Shown: positions 48,796 to 58,040, numbered from the stretch's first letter. The stretch: DNA of 64,000 nucleotides from Candidatus Fimimorpha excrementavium (GCA_018710785.1 DVJD01000116.1:1-64000); one strand, 5' to 3'. Made by a program: numbers and translations. Notes: generated by a model not told the origin, from the sequence alone.

Positions 48796-51084
48796 ATGAG
48801 ACAGGTACTATCATTAAATCAGAACTGGTATTTTTCAAAAGGTGAGGAAATTCCTGCCAATGCATCAGAAGCGGCTGAAAACGGCTGGAGAAAGGTGGAG
48901 ATTCCACATACGTATAACGCATTCGACGGACAGGACGGCGGCGGGGATTATTATCGCGGGAAAGCCGTATACATCAGAGAGATTCAGAGGCCGGAGGTTC
49001 CGGCGGATGCCAGGATTTATATCGAGTGGGAAGGAGTCAACTCCATTGCGGAGGTTTTTGTAAATGGAAACAAGAAAAAAGAACACCGCGGCGGGTACAG
49101 CGCATTCCGGGTGGATGTGACGGAGGAATTGAAAGCAGATAGAGCGGTTTTGGCGGTTTTGGTGGATAATGCCAATCATTCGGATGTCTACCCCCAGATG
49201 GCGGATTTCACATTTTATGGCGGTATGTATCGGGATGCCAAGATGATAGTCGTTTCGCCAACCCATTTTTGTCTGGACTACTATGGAAGCCAGGGGCTGG
49301 CATTTCAGTCGAAAATCCAGGGAGAGGATGCGAAAATCAGCCTGTCCGCGTGGATTACAGAGCCCCAGGAGAGTGATGCAGTCCAGTTTGAAATCATAGA
49401 TGAAGAGGATCACACAGTGGCAGAATGCTTCGTTCCGGCAAAGGATTGTGTCGAGACAGCAGCATGGATCAGAGCAGTTCATCTGTGGCAGGGAGTGGAA
49501 GATCCTTACCTTTATACGGTGATCGCACGTATTATCCGCCACAATGAAGTGCTGGATGAAGTGGAAGCCGATCTGGGTGTGAGGGAATACTATGTGGATC
49601 CGGAGAATGGATTTTTCTTAAATGGAAAATCCATGCCGCTGCGCGGCGTATCCCGCCACCAGGATATGCTTGGAAAAGGAAATGCACTGACAGAAGAGGA
49701 TCACTGGGACGATGCCTATCAGATTGCGGAACTGGGAGCCAATACGGTGCGTCTGGCCCATTATCAGCACAACCAGGCATTTTATCAGGCCTGTGATGCG
49801 CTGGGATTTATCGTGTGGGCGGAGATCCCATTTATCTCTGCCATGAATAGCGATCCCAGGGGACATGAAAACTGCAGGGAACAGATGAAAGAACTGATTT
49901 ATCAGAACTTCAATCACCCGTCCATCTGTTTTTGGGGAATTTCCAATGAGATCACCATCGGCGGAGAGAGACCGGGACTGTATGAAAATCTTGTGGATTT
50001 GAATCAGCTGGTAAAGGAACTGGATCCCACCAGACTGACGACCATGGCGCAGCTGTCCATGCTCCCCAAGGATTCCAGTCAGAATCAGATTACTGATGTG
50101 GTCAGCTACAATCTGTATTTCGGATGGTATGGCGGAAGCTATACGATGAATGAAGAGTGGTTTGACGAATTTCATCGGATGCATCCGGACCGCCCGTTCG
50201 GCGTTTCCGAATATGGGTGCGAGGGAATCATCAGCTGGCATTCGGACACGCCGAAGTGCAAAGATTATTCGGAAGAATATCAAGCCGAATACCATGAACA
50301 TATGGCAAAAATCATCGAGGAACGCCCGTATCTGTGGGCAACCCATGTCTGGAATATGTTTGATTTTGGCTGTGATGCCAGAGATGAAGGCGGTGTCAAA
50401 GGAAGAAACAACAAAGGGCTTGTCACCTTGGACCGAAAGATCAAGAAAGATGCTTACTATGTGTATAAGGCTTATTGGTCAAAAGAACCGTTTGTCTATA
50501 TTACGGGAAGACGATATGCCAAGCGTCCGTACGACACCATGACCGTGAAGGTATATTCCAATCAGAGCCAAGTGACACTGACCGTCAATGGAAAAGAAGT
50601 GGAAACGAAATGCGCAGATAAGATTTTCCTGTTTGAAGATGTGAAACTGGATGAAACCGTCAATTGCGTGACAGCCAGCGCAGAGGGATGCCCATCCGAT
50701 ACCGTGACCTGGATCCGCACAGAACAGCCGGATTCCTGCTATGTGATGCCCGTGGAAGAAGAGGATGACAGAGAAGGCGTAAAGAACTGGTTTGATGAGG
50801 CGGACGGGGACGAGCAGCTGCCGGAACTGACCTTTGAGGAAGGCTATTACAGTGTCCGGGATATTGTGGCCGATCTCTTAAACGATGAGAGAGCCTGCAC
50901 TATTTTGCTGGATGCCCTGAATAAATACGGAACCATGCAGGTGAAAAAATCCAGACTGGGAATCATGTCCGGACTTCCGGCAGAGGATATGATTGGAATG
51001 GTTGCTCCGAATCTGGAAACGGAGGAAATTATACTGAAAAGGACCAATGCCGCACTCCAAACCATTGCCAAAAAAGACAATTAA
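48796..51084 (+). CDS. GH2 glycosidase, probable beta-glucuronidase or beta-galactosidase
   Basis: 762 residues, cytoplasmic. GH2 order: sugar-binding jelly roll, immunoglobulin-like, TIM barrel. Acid/base E385 is in ISNEITIGG and nucleophile E472 is in VSEYGCEG. N538-N539-K540 in GRNNKGLV fits the N-x-K motif that contacts the carboxylate in beta-glucuronidases, but similar residues also occur in some galactosidases. The last 80 residues (from about 680) form an extra acidic and helical extension (SVRDIVADLLNDERACTILL). The setting between a GPH carrier and uxuA-uxuB favours glucuronides. Start ATG 48796 follows TTAGGAGGATGAG. Confidence 0.9.
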   Translation: MRQVLSLNQNWYFSKGEEIPANASEAAENGWRKVEIPHTYNAFDGQDGGGDYYRGKAVYIREIQRPEVPADARIYIEWEGVNSIAEVFVNGNKKKEHRGGYSAFRVDVTEELKADRAVLAVLVDNANHSDVYPQMADFTFYGGMYRDAKMIVVSPTHFCLDYYGSQGLAFQSKIQGEDAKISLSAWITEPQESDAVQFEIIDEEDHTVAECFVPAKDCVETAAWIRAVHLWQGVEDPYLYTVIARIIRHNEVLDEVEADLGVREYYVDPENGFFLNGKSMPLRGVSRHQDMLGKGNALTEEDHWDDAYQIAELGANTVRLAHYQHNQAFYQACDALGFIVWAEIPFISAMNSDPRGHENCREQMKELIYQNFNHPSICFWGISNEITIGGERPGLYENLVDLNQLVKELDPTRLTTMAQLSMLPKDSSQNQITDVVSYNLYFGWYGGSYTMNEEWFDEFHRMHPDRPFGVSEYGCEGIISWHSDTPKCKDYSEEYQAEYHEHMAKIIEERPYLWATHVWNMFDFGCDARDEGGVKGRNNKGLVTLDRKIKKDAYYVYKAYWSKEPFVYITGRRYAKRPYDTMTVKVYSNQSQVTLTVNGKEVETKCADKIFLFEDVKLDETVNCVTASAEGCPSDTVTWIRTEQPDSCYVMPVEEEDDREGVKNWFDEADGDEQLPELTFEEGYYSVRDIVADLLNDERACTILLDALNKYGTMQVKKSRLGIMSGLPAEDMIGMVAPNLETEEIILKRTNAALQTIAKKDN

Positions 51085-52007
51085 TCCGGAAGATCCTCCA
51101 CCGTCAGATGGGATTGACGATATTCATTGGGAGACATGCCGTATTCTTTTTTGAATGCCCGGTAAAAACTGGAATAGTCATGGAATCCGTACTGCAGAAA
51201 AAGCTGTGTGATGGGGATGGAACCCAACAGGGCATCTTTGCAGGCAGAAAGCCTTTTTTTCATGATGTACTGATGGACGGATAGTCCGATGGTATCTTTA
51301 AACAAGTGGGCAATATAAAATTTACTGACGAAAAATTCCTGTGCGAGGAGTGTGAGGGAAAGATCCTCAGTCAGATGGCTGGTGATGTACTCACAGAGAT
51401 TTTGGAAAAGCGTTTTGGCGCTTACCGGGCTTAGGGAATTATTCTGGCTGTGGACGAGCCGGTTCAGATAGAGAAGCAGACTGTTGACTTGCAAAAGAAT
51501 CTCGGCTTCTTTTCCGAACCGGTTTCCCTGTATTTCTTCCAGGATGGAAAACAACCGGGTGTGTATGGTGTTAAACGTTACCGCATCGCTGGAAAACAAA
51601 AAGTTTTTTGTGGTGCTGACGTATTGCATCAGATATCCGAAGGCCGTGGAGATGTCCATCAGACGGGTGCAGTAATCCTGGCTGATCCACAGGACAAAAC
51701 GGCGGTAGGGCTTGTCCGGATTGATCATGGATGGCGAGTGGGGCGTATTGGGAGGAATCAGGAGAAAATCTCCGGGAGACACCAGATAAGAGTTCTCTTC
51801 AATGGTGATGGAAACATCCCCCTCCAGAAAAAAATAAAATTCATAATAATCATGGGCATGGACCGGGACGGGCTTTAGATGCAGATCACTGTAATAATAA
51901 AGCTCAAAATCCCTGGATATCATATACTGGCGGGTGGAAAAAGCCGTCTGGAATTTCCTCTGGGATGTGAGATGGGATTGGGATATCGGTCTGCTGCTGG
52001 ATGACAT
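51081..52007 (-). CDS. AraC-family regulator with cupin sensor domain
   Basis: 308 residues. The N-terminal cupin-like sensor is HAHDYYEFYFFLEGDVSITIE...GDFLLIPPNTPHSP. The C-terminal DNA-binding part is LSLTLLAQEFFVSKFYIAHLFKDTIG and YGFHDYSSFYRAFKKEYGMSPNEYR. This is the classic layout of sugar-sensing AraC proteins. The stop codons of this gene and of the convergent GH2 gene share TTAA (51081-51084). It is divergent from uxuA, so it may control uxuA-uxuB. Confidence 0.93.
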   Translation of the reverse strand: MSSSSRPISQSHLTSQRKFQTAFSTRQYMISRDFELYYYSDLHLKPVPVHAHDYYEFYFFLEGDVSITIEENSYLVSPGDFLLIPPNTPHSPSMINPDKPYRRFVLWISQDYCTRLMDISTAFGYLMQYVSTTKNFLFSSDAVTFNTIHTRLFSILEEIQGNRFGKEAEILLQVNSLLLYLNRLVHSQNNSLSPVSAKTLFQNLCEYITSHLTEDLSLTLLAQEFFVSKFYIAHLFKDTIGLSVHQYIMKKRLSACKDALLGSIPITQLFLQYGFHDYSSFYRAFKKEYGMSPNEYRQSHLTVEDLPD

Positions 52008-52024
52008 AGGACTACCTTCTTTCT

Positions 52025-52039
52025 TTGAAAACGTTCATT
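52025..52039 (+). promoter_or_regulatory. Candidate catabolite-responsive (cre) site
   Basis: TTGAAAACGTTCATT matches the CcpA consensus WTGNAANCGNWNNCW at all but one defined position. It lies 18 bp upstream of the AraC start, between it and uxuA. Confidence 0.5.
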
Positions 52040-52120
52040 GGATTTCCGGTGGGAAATGTGTTCCATTTCCAGTATAAGGGAAAACAGCAACTTTTGCAAT
52101 GATTACAACAATTCCGGCAA

Positions 52121-52149
52121 TGGAAAAATGACGGAGGATTTTTTATAAT
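52121..52149 (+). promoter_or_regulatory. Weak candidate promoter of uxuA-uxuB
   Basis: TGGAAA (52121-52126), 17 bp, TATAAT (52144-52149). The -10 box is perfect and the -35 box is poor, as expected for an activated promoter. Confidence 0.45.
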
Positions 52150-52250
52150 AAAGTTACAAATGAAAAGAGACAGAAGAAATATATAAGGGCGATTTTTACA
52201 AAGATAAAGCGGCCTTAAATAGAATGAAACAGAGAAAGGAAGAAAAAATT

Positions 52251-53327
52251 ATGGAAATGACACTCAGATGGTATGGAAGCAAATTTGATACGGTGACTCT
52301 GCAGCAGATCCGTCAGATTCCGGGAGTGACCGGCGTGATTACGACCCTGTATGATAAGGCAGCAGGGGAAGTATGGGAAGAGGATGAGATCCGCGCCATG
52401 ATCGCGGAAGTGGAAGCCGCTGGTCTTCGTGTATCCGGAATTGAGAGCGTGAATATCCATGATGCCATCAAGACCGGCGCTCCGGAGAGAGAGCAGTATA
52501 TTGAAAATTACATTACCACACTGGAAAATCTGGGAAAATGCGACATTCACATGGTATGCTATAATTTCATGCCGGTATTTGATTGGACACGTACGGAACT
52601 GGCCAGAAAGAGACCGGATGGCTCCACGGTTTTGGCCTATACGCAGGAGGCTGTGGACAACCTGGATCCGGAAAAAATGTTTGATTCCATCGCCGGTGAT
52701 ATGAATGATACCGTGATGCCGGGATGGGAACCGGAACGTATGGCAAAGGTAAAGGAATTATTTGCCATGTATAAGGATGTGGATGATGAGAAACTGTTCG
52801 AAAATCTGAAATATTTCCTGGAGCGGATCATGCCTGTATGTGATAAGTATGATATCAATATGGCGATCCATCCGGATGATCCGGCCTGGAGCGTATTCGG
52901 ACTTCCAAGAATCATCACCTGTAAGAAAAATATTCTCCGCATGATGGAGATGGTGGATAATCCGCATAACGGCGTGACCTTCTGCTCCGGTTCCTATGGC
53001 ACGAATCTGCAGAATGATCTTCCGGATATGATCCGCTCCTTAAAGGGCAGAATCCATTTTGCTCATGTGCGTAATCTGAAATTCAACTCTCCGACGGACT
53101 TTGAAGAAGCGGCGCATCTGTCTTCCGATGGAAGCTTTGATATGTATGAAATCATGAAAGCACTCTACGATATCGGATTTGACGGGCCGATTCGTCCGGA
53201 CCACGGCCGTATGATCTGGGGAGAAGTGGCCATGCCGGGATATGGCTTATATGACCGTGCGCTGGGAGCAACCTATCTGAATGGTCTGTGGGAGGCCATT
53301 GTAAAGAGCAACGCAAAGAAGCAGTGA
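52251..53327 (+). CDS. uxuA: Mannonate dehydratase
   Basis: 358 residues. It dehydrates D-mannonate to 2-keto-3-deoxygluconate in glucuronate breakdown. The family start MEMTLRWYGSKFDTVTLQQIRQIPGV is partly visible as LRWYGSKFDTVTL. Metal and substrate residues lie in AIHPDDPAWSVFGLPRI, FCSGSYG, HFAHVRN and PDHGRMIWGE. Start ATG 52251 follows GAGAAAGGAAG. uxuB follows 39 bp later. Confidence 0.97.
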   Translation: MEMTLRWYGSKFDTVTLQQIRQIPGVTGVITTLYDKAAGEVWEEDEIRAMIAEVEAAGLRVSGIESVNIHDAIKTGAPEREQYIENYITTLENLGKCDIHMVCYNFMPVFDWTRTELARKRPDGSTVLAYTQEAVDNLDPEKMFDSIAGDMNDTVMPGWEPERMAKVKELFAMYKDVDDEKLFENLKYFLERIMPVCDKYDINMAIHPDDPAWSVFGLPRIITCKKNILRMMEMVDNPHNGVTFCSGSYGTNLQNDLPDMIRSLKGRIHFAHVRNLKFNSPTDFEEAAHLSSDGSFDMYEIMKALYDIGFDGPIRPDHGRMIWGEVAMPGYGLYDRALGATYLNGLWEAIVKSNAKKQ

Positions 53328-53366
53328 TGCGATAGAATGCGATAAAGGAAAGGTTTGGTGAGTGGT

Positions 53367-54980
53367 ATGCAGTTAAATGCAAAGGGTTTGGAAAACAGAG
53401 CTGCCTGGGAAGCAGCCGGTTTTTCCCTGCCGAATTTTGATCGGGAAACGGTGACGGAAAACACAAAGAAAGCTCCGTTTTGGATTCATTTTGGCGCCGG
53501 AAATATTTTCCGCGCATTTCAGGCCAATGTGGTTCAGAATCTTCTGAATGAAGGCGTGCTGGACAGAGGTCTTGTGGTGGCTGAGGGATACGATTATGAA
53601 ATCGTGGAGAAGATGAATCGTCCATGCGACGATTACTCCATTTTGGTGACGCTGAAGGTTGACGGAACGGTGGAAAAAACCGTGGTGGGCAGCGTGGTGG
53701 AATCTCTGATTCTGGACAGCGAAGATGAGAAAGAATACTCCCGTTTAAAAGAAATCTTTGAAAACGATTCTCTGCAGATGGTATCCTTTACCATCACAGA
53801 AAAGGGTTACAGCCTGGTAAACGGAAAGGGCGAGACACTGCCGGATGTGGCTGCTGATTTTGAGGCCGGACCGCAGAAGCCAAAGAGTTATATCGGAAAA
53901 GTGGCCTCTCTTCTGTATACCCGTTTCCTTTCCGGGAAAAAGCCGGTGGCCATGGTGAGCATGGACAACTGCTCCCACAATGGCGATAAGCTGTATGCGG
54001 CCATCACTGCCTTTGCCGATGCATGGGAGAAAAATGGTCTGGCGGAGAACGGCTTCTCTGCTTACGTAAAGGATAAGTCCAAGGTATCGTTCCCGTGGAC
54101 CATGATTGATAAGATTACTCCTCGTCCGGATGCTTCCGTGGAAGAGATTCTGAAAAAGGACGGTGTGGAAGGCTTGGATCCGGTCATCACTTCCAAACAT
54201 ACCTATGTGGCCCCGTTTGTCAATGCAGAGGAAGTGCAGTATCTGGTCATCGAAGATGCGTTCCCCAATGGAAGACCAAACCTGGAAAAGGGCGGATTGA
54301 TCTTTACCGAGAGGGAAACGGTGGATAAGGTGGAAAAGATGAAAGTCTGCACCTGCCTGAATCCGCTCCATACGGCTTTGGCCGTATACGGCTGTCTGTT
54401 GGATTATCAGCTGATTTCCAAGGAAATGCAGAATCCGCAGCTGAAGCGTCTGGTGGAAATCATTGGTTATGAGGAAGGACTTCCGGTGGTGGTAAATCCG
54501 GGCATCATTGACCCGAAGGCATTCATCGACGAAGTATTGAATGTCCGCATACCGAATCCATTCATGCCGGATACGCCCCAGCGTATTGCAACGGATACCT
54601 CCCAGAAACTGGCGATTCGTTTTGGCGAGACCATTAAGGCATATCAGAAGTCCGATCAGCTCAATGTCAGCGATTTGAAGATGATTCCGCTGGTATTTGC
54701 AGGATGGCTGCGCTATCTGATGGCTGTGGATGACAATGGAAATCCATTCACCCTCAGCCCGGATCCGCTGCTGGATACGGTATGCCCCTATGTGAAGGAT
54801 ATCAAACTGGGAGATACAGTGGATGCGCTTACGGTACTGCGCCCGATCTTATCCGATGCCTCCATCTTCGGAGTGGATCTGTATGAGGCAGGGCTGGCAG
54901 AGCTGGTGGCACAGTATTTCAATGAGCTGATTGCAGGGCCGAAGGCTGTGGAACAGGTACTGAAGAAATATGTGAAATAA
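53367..54980 (+). CDS. uxuB: Fructuronate reductase (mannitol dehydrogenase family)
   Basis: 537 residues. It reduces D-fructuronate to D-mannonate with NADH, the step before UxuA. The Rossmann motif is HFGAGNIFRAFQ. The catalytic region contains VSMDNCSHNGDKL and FPWTMIDKITPRP. Start choice is uncertain: ATG 53367 is used here, but GTG 53358 is closer to the ribosome site AAGGAAAGG. The isomerase UxaC and the kinase and aldolase for ketodeoxygluconate are not in the window. Confidence 0.93.
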   Translation: MQLNAKGLENRAAWEAAGFSLPNFDRETVTENTKKAPFWIHFGAGNIFRAFQANVVQNLLNEGVLDRGLVVAEGYDYEIVEKMNRPCDDYSILVTLKVDGTVEKTVVGSVVESLILDSEDEKEYSRLKEIFENDSLQMVSFTITEKGYSLVNGKGETLPDVAADFEAGPQKPKSYIGKVASLLYTRFLSGKKPVAMVSMDNCSHNGDKLYAAITAFADAWEKNGLAENGFSAYVKDKSKVSFPWTMIDKITPRPDASVEEILKKDGVEGLDPVITSKHTYVAPFVNAEEVQYLVIEDAFPNGRPNLEKGGLIFTERETVDKVEKMKVCTCLNPLHTALAVYGCLLDYQLISKEMQNPQLKRLVEIIGYEEGLPVVVNPGIIDPKAFIDEVLNVRIPNPFMPDTPQRIATDTSQKLAIRFGETIKAYQKSDQLNVSDLKMIPLVFAGWLRYLMAVDDNGNPFTLSPDPLLDTVCPYVKDIKLGDTVDALTVLRPILSDASIFGVDLYEAGLAELVAQYFNELIAGPKAVEQVLKKYVK

Positions 54981-55006
54981 GATGAAATAAAAATCGTAAA
55001 ATAAAG

Positions 55007-55066
55007 AGGGATGCTGTAAAATCCGGGCCATCCAAAAGACCAGTTGGATTTTGCAGCATCCCTTTT
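55007..55066. terminator. Bidirectional terminator, uxuB and DUF3783 genes
   Basis: Eighteen-base arms AGGGATGCTGTAAAATCC (55007-55024) and GGATTTTGCAGCATCCCT (55046-55063) with one wobble pair and a 21-nt loop, then TTT. The arm resembles the palindromic family at 13688 (about 15 of 20 positions). Confidence 0.88.
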
Positions 55067-55079
55067 CTGCCGGGGATTG

Positions 55080-55475
55080 TCACGCATCGGATTTTGTTCG
55101 TCTGGCAGCCTCCATGGCAGCATGCTCTCGTTGCAGTTCCTGGTAACATTCCAGAATGGTCCAGTGCTGGTTGGTGGGGGTCAGGATGGCTTTATAGGGG
55201 ATGGGCTTCAGCTTCTTTTTCCGGATGCCGTTGAGCACATCGTTCAGGCGGGCGTTGGATAATCCGCAGAAAATTATGGATTCTGTTTCCAAATCTTCCC
55301 CGTCATATTCCGGATAGTCGCCTTCCTCCAAGGTCCCGGCCAGCACGCCCAGAGGTTTGCTGTATTCCGCCAGCTCCACACTGCGGACTTTCATTTTCAT
55401 GGAAGCCAGAAGCAGCTGAAGCTCTCTCTTTTGTTTGGGATCGTCAAAATGAAATAATAAAACGGTTTCGCGCAT
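55080..55475 (-). CDS. DUF3783-domain protein
   Basis: 131 residues. It resembles small Firmicute proteins with a DUF3783 domain: an N-terminal MRETVLLFHFDDPKQKRELQ and a C-terminal IPYKAILTPTNQHWTILECYQEL. Its function is unknown. The ATG at 55475 is preferred over a TTG two codons upstream; the ribosome site AGGAAAGTGAG is somewhat distant. Confidence 0.75.
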   Translation of the reverse strand: MRETVLLFHFDDPKQKRELQLLLASMKMKVRSVELAEYSKPLGVLAGTLEEGDYPEYDGEDLETESIIFCGLSNARLNDVLNGIRKKKLKPIPYKAILTPTNQHWTILECYQELQREHAAMEAARRTKSDA

Positions 55476-55481
55476 AAACAA

Positions 55482-55777
55482 TTCTCACTTTCCTGTAGGA
55501 TACAAAACAGCCGGGAGCAGCCGGTCGTAATGCTATCCATAGTTTAATATAAAAGGCGGAAAATTACAATGGGGAAACGAAAGGGAAGCGAAAAGGAAAA
55601 GGAAAACACAAACGGCAAAAGTGTGGTATAATAACTAGGAAAGTGAGGATCATGCTTGCATGAATCCTCATTTGACGAGAAAACCATCGAAACGGCAGTT
55701 GAGATGGTATACTAGCAGCAGGTGAGCCTGTGGGAGCTTACTGACATGAGGGAAAAAGACAAGGAGGGGAGCAGGCG
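55482..55777. other. Intergenic region with hairpins before yaaA
   Basis: About 300 bp without a gene. It has a purine-rich stretch (55565-55615), TATAAT at 55627-55632 lacking a good -35, a terminator-like hairpin TGAGGAT/ATCCTCA at 55644-55670 followed by TTT, and GTGAGC/GCTTAC near 55722-55741. A TATACT lies near 55710. Together these suggest an RNA leader or a small RNA, not proven. Confidence 0.45.
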
Positions 55778-56527
55778 ATGCAGATCATCATTTCACCGGC
55801 GAAGAAGATGAATGTGGATACGGATACGTTTCCCGTGCTGGGACTTCCGGAATTTCTGGAGGAGGCCAGAGTGCTGATGGCATATATGAAAAAGCAGGAT
55901 TTTGCCAGCCTGAAGCGGATTTGGAAATGCAATGATACGCTGGTGTCCCTGAATCAGGAGCGGTTTGCGCACATGGAACTGGAGAAGAATCTGACACCGG
56001 CCATTTTGTCCTATGAGGGGCTTCAGTATCAATATATGGCCCCGAAGGTGATGGAAACGGCTTCTCTGGAGTACCTACAGAAGCATCTGCGTATTCTGTC
56101 CGGGTTTTATGGGATTTTGAAACCGTTTGACGGCGTGACGCCGTACCGTCTGGAAATGCAGGCAAGGCTGGGCAGTGAGGGGCTGGATTCCCTCTATGCT
56201 TTTTGGGGGAGCCGGATGGCAGATGTTTTGAGCCGCGAGAGCCGTTTGATTCTGAACCTGGCTTCCAGGGAATACAGTAAGGCGGTGCTTCCCCATCTGC
56301 CAAAGAAGGTCACCGTGGCGACGGTGGTATTCGGAGAAAAGAGACAGGGAAAGATCATGGAAAAGGGGACCATGGCCAAGATGGCCCGGGGGGAAATGGT
56401 ACGGTTTTTGGCGGAGACAGGAGGGGAGGATCTGGAAGCGGTCAAACGGTTTTCCGGGCTGAATTACTGTTTTCATCCGGAAGAATCCAAAGAAGATACC
56501 CTGGTATTTTTAAAATCCGTCAGCTGA
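55778..56527 (+). CDS. yaaA: Peroxide stress protein YaaA
   Basis: 249 residues, DUF328 family. It starts MQIIISPAKKMN, the invariant family N-terminus, and contains LSGFYGILKPFDGVTPYRLEM. E. coli YaaA lowers free iron under peroxide stress and binds DNA. The next gene encodes a peroxiredoxin, which supports an oxidative-stress role. Start ATG 55778 follows AGGAGGGGAGCAGGCG. Confidence 0.95.
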   Translation: MQIIISPAKKMNVDTDTFPVLGLPEFLEEARVLMAYMKKQDFASLKRIWKCNDTLVSLNQERFAHMELEKNLTPAILSYEGLQYQYMAPKVMETASLEYLQKHLRILSGFYGILKPFDGVTPYRLEMQARLGSEGLDSLYAFWGSRMADVLSRESRLILNLASREYSKAVLPHLPKKVTVATVVFGEKRQGKIMEKGTMAKMARGEMVRFLAETGGEDLEAVKRFSGLNYCFHPEESKEDTLVFLKSVS

Positions 56528-56612
56528 GGATGAAAAATGCAGAGCAGCCGGAGCGTTCTGTGTGATAGAAGGCGCGGTATAGAAACAAATAGGTAAGCAG
56601 GAGGAAAGAAAT

Positions 56613-57083
56613 ATGTTGAACGTAGGAGAACAGGCACCAGGATTTACCCTGTGCGATCAGAATGGAAAGGAAGTCTCTCTGGAAGATTTTGCCGGACAAA
56701 AAGCAGTCCTTTATTTTTATCCAAGGGACAATACACCCGGGTGTACCAGACAGGCCTGCGCATTTAAAACCATGTATGAAGAGTATCAGAAACGCGGAAT
56801 CGCCGTCATTGGCATCAGCAGAGACAGTGTCAAATCCCACAGCAATTTCGCGGCCAAGTATGAACTGCCGTTTGTGCTGCTGTCCGATCCGCAGCTTCAG
56901 GCCATACAGGCATACGATGTCTGGAAGGAAAAGAAACTGTATGGAAAGGTTTCCATGGGCGTCGTGAGGACCACCTATGTCATTGATGAAACAGGAAAAA
57001 TTGTCTGGGCTAAGGAAAAGGTAAAGCCGGATACGAATGCAGAAGAGATTTTGGAAGTCATTTTGGATTCCAGGGAGCAATAA
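56613..57083 (+). CDS. bcp: Thioredoxin-dependent peroxiredoxin (Bcp/PrxQ)
   Basis: 156 residues. The peroxidatic cysteine is C44 in TPGCTRQAC and the resolving cysteine is C49, the one-helix spacing of atypical two-cysteine PrxQ. FYPRDNTPG and IGISRDSV are family marks. It reduces hydrogen and organic peroxides with thioredoxin. Start ATG 56613 follows AGGAGGAAAG. It is 85 bp after yaaA and may be co-expressed. Confidence 0.95.
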   Translation: MLNVGEQAPGFTLCDQNGKEVSLEDFAGQKAVLYFYPRDNTPGCTRQACAFKTMYEEYQKRGIAVIGISRDSVKSHSNFAAKYELPFVLLSDPQLQAIQAYDVWKEKKLYGKVSMGVVRTTYVIDETGKIVWAKEKVKPDTNAEEILEVILDSREQ

Positions 57084-57118
57084 GCCGGGCAAACGGATGT
57101 GTCTGCCCGGCAGCTGTC

Positions 57119-57649
57119 TCACTTGCCTTCGTAGGTGATCAGGCTTCTGACATCGTAGCGGGATAATTTTTCGCGCCCCTTCAGCCCGGCCAGTTCCATG
57201 ACAAAACAGATGCGGACCACCTCTCCGCCCAGCTTTTCCACCAGGTGACAGGCCGCTTCTACCGTTCCGCCGGTGGCCAGAAGATCGTCGATGATGACGT
57301 ATTTTCCGCCTTTTTTGATGGCGTCCTCATGGATTTCAATCTCGGCTTCCCCATATTCCAGGGCATACTTTTCCGAGATTGTTTTTCTGGGGAGTTTTCC
57401 TTTTTTGCGGATGGGAATAAAACCGGTCCCGTCGGCATAGGCCACCGGCGTGCCGAAGATGAATCCTCTGGCTTCCAGAGCCACGACGCCGTCATAGGAC
57501 AGACCATCCGTAAGCTGAATCAGTCCGTCCACAGCCATCTTGAAGCCGTCGGGATCCTGAAGGATGGTGGTGATATCACGGAAAATAATCCCCGGTTCCG
57601 GAAAATCCGGGATACTGGTAACATAGTCTTCTAAATGTTCATGTTTCAT
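57119..57649 (-). CDS. apt: Adenine phosphoribosyltransferase
   Basis: 176 residues. It joins adenine and PRPP to make AMP. It starts with the Apt N-terminus (HLEDYVTSIPDFPEPGIIFRDIT) and has the PRPP loop VIIDDLLATGGT. Start at 57649 follows GGAGGCTGCC. The leader of about 165 nt contains tandem repeats within a large hairpin. Its coding direction converges on bcp. Confidence 0.97.
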   Translation of the reverse strand: MKHEHLEDYVTSIPDFPEPGIIFRDITTILQDPDGFKMAVDGLIQLTDGLSYDGVVALEARGFIFGTPVAYADGTGFIPIRKKGKLPRKTISEKYALEYGEAEIEIHEDAIKKGGKYVIIDDLLATGGTVEAACHLVEKLGGEVVRICFVMELAGLKGREKLSRYDVRSLITYEGK

Positions 57650-57662
57650 GGCAGCCTCCATT

Positions 57663-57745
57663 CCAAGCATAATATGCTTGCATAATATGCTTGCATAATT
57701 GCTTGTATAATATGCTTGCGTGTGCGCTTAAGCGATTATGCTTGG
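57663..57745 (-). repeat. Tandem 13-bp repeats inside a hairpin in the apt leader
   Basis: CATAATATGCTTG occurs at 57668-57680 and 57681-57693, a one-base-shorter copy at 57694-57705 and a one-base variant at 57706-57718. The whole block is closed by CCAAGCATAAT (57663-57673) and ATTATGCTTGG (57735-57745), perfect 11-base arms. It ends a few bases from the apt ribosome site. Confidence 0.85.
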
Positions 57746-57819
57746 TTCTCATTTTGTAATTACGGTTATGGCGGTCAATGGCCGGACAAATGGTTCCGGT
57801 GTTCATCCGCTCCGATAAC

Positions 57820-57848
57820 AGTATACAATATTTTTTTAACCGAATCAA
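57820..57848 (-). promoter_or_regulatory. Promoter of apt
   Basis: On the minus strand TTGATT (57848-57843), 17 bp, TATACT (57825-57820). Confidence 0.7.
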
Positions 57849-57869
57849 GGAAGTACGGGCTTCTGGCAG

Positions 57870-57935
57870 GACAAACGCATGAATGAATCGATTGTGAACA
57901 AAATGGAAATCCGGACGGTCGGAGAGAACGAACCT
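57870..57935. repeat. 66-bp dispersed repeat, copy A
   Basis: Sixty of 66 bases match copy B at 63821-63886, with no gaps; the central 39 bases are identical. It lies between the divergent apt and deoB promoters. It carries no credible reading frame. Confidence 0.9.
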
Positions 57936-58011
57936 GAGATGCTTTTTGGAAATAAAAGAATTGGTGAGGAGCGATGAGGATGGTTTGCTGCGGATAAACA
58001 GCCGTCCGGGA

Positions 58012-58040
58012 TTGCAGAATCCGGGAAAAGCACATATAAT
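58012..58040 (+). promoter_or_regulatory. Promoter of deoB
   Basis: TTGCAG (58012-58017), 17 bp, TATAAT (58035-58040). Confidence 0.7.
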
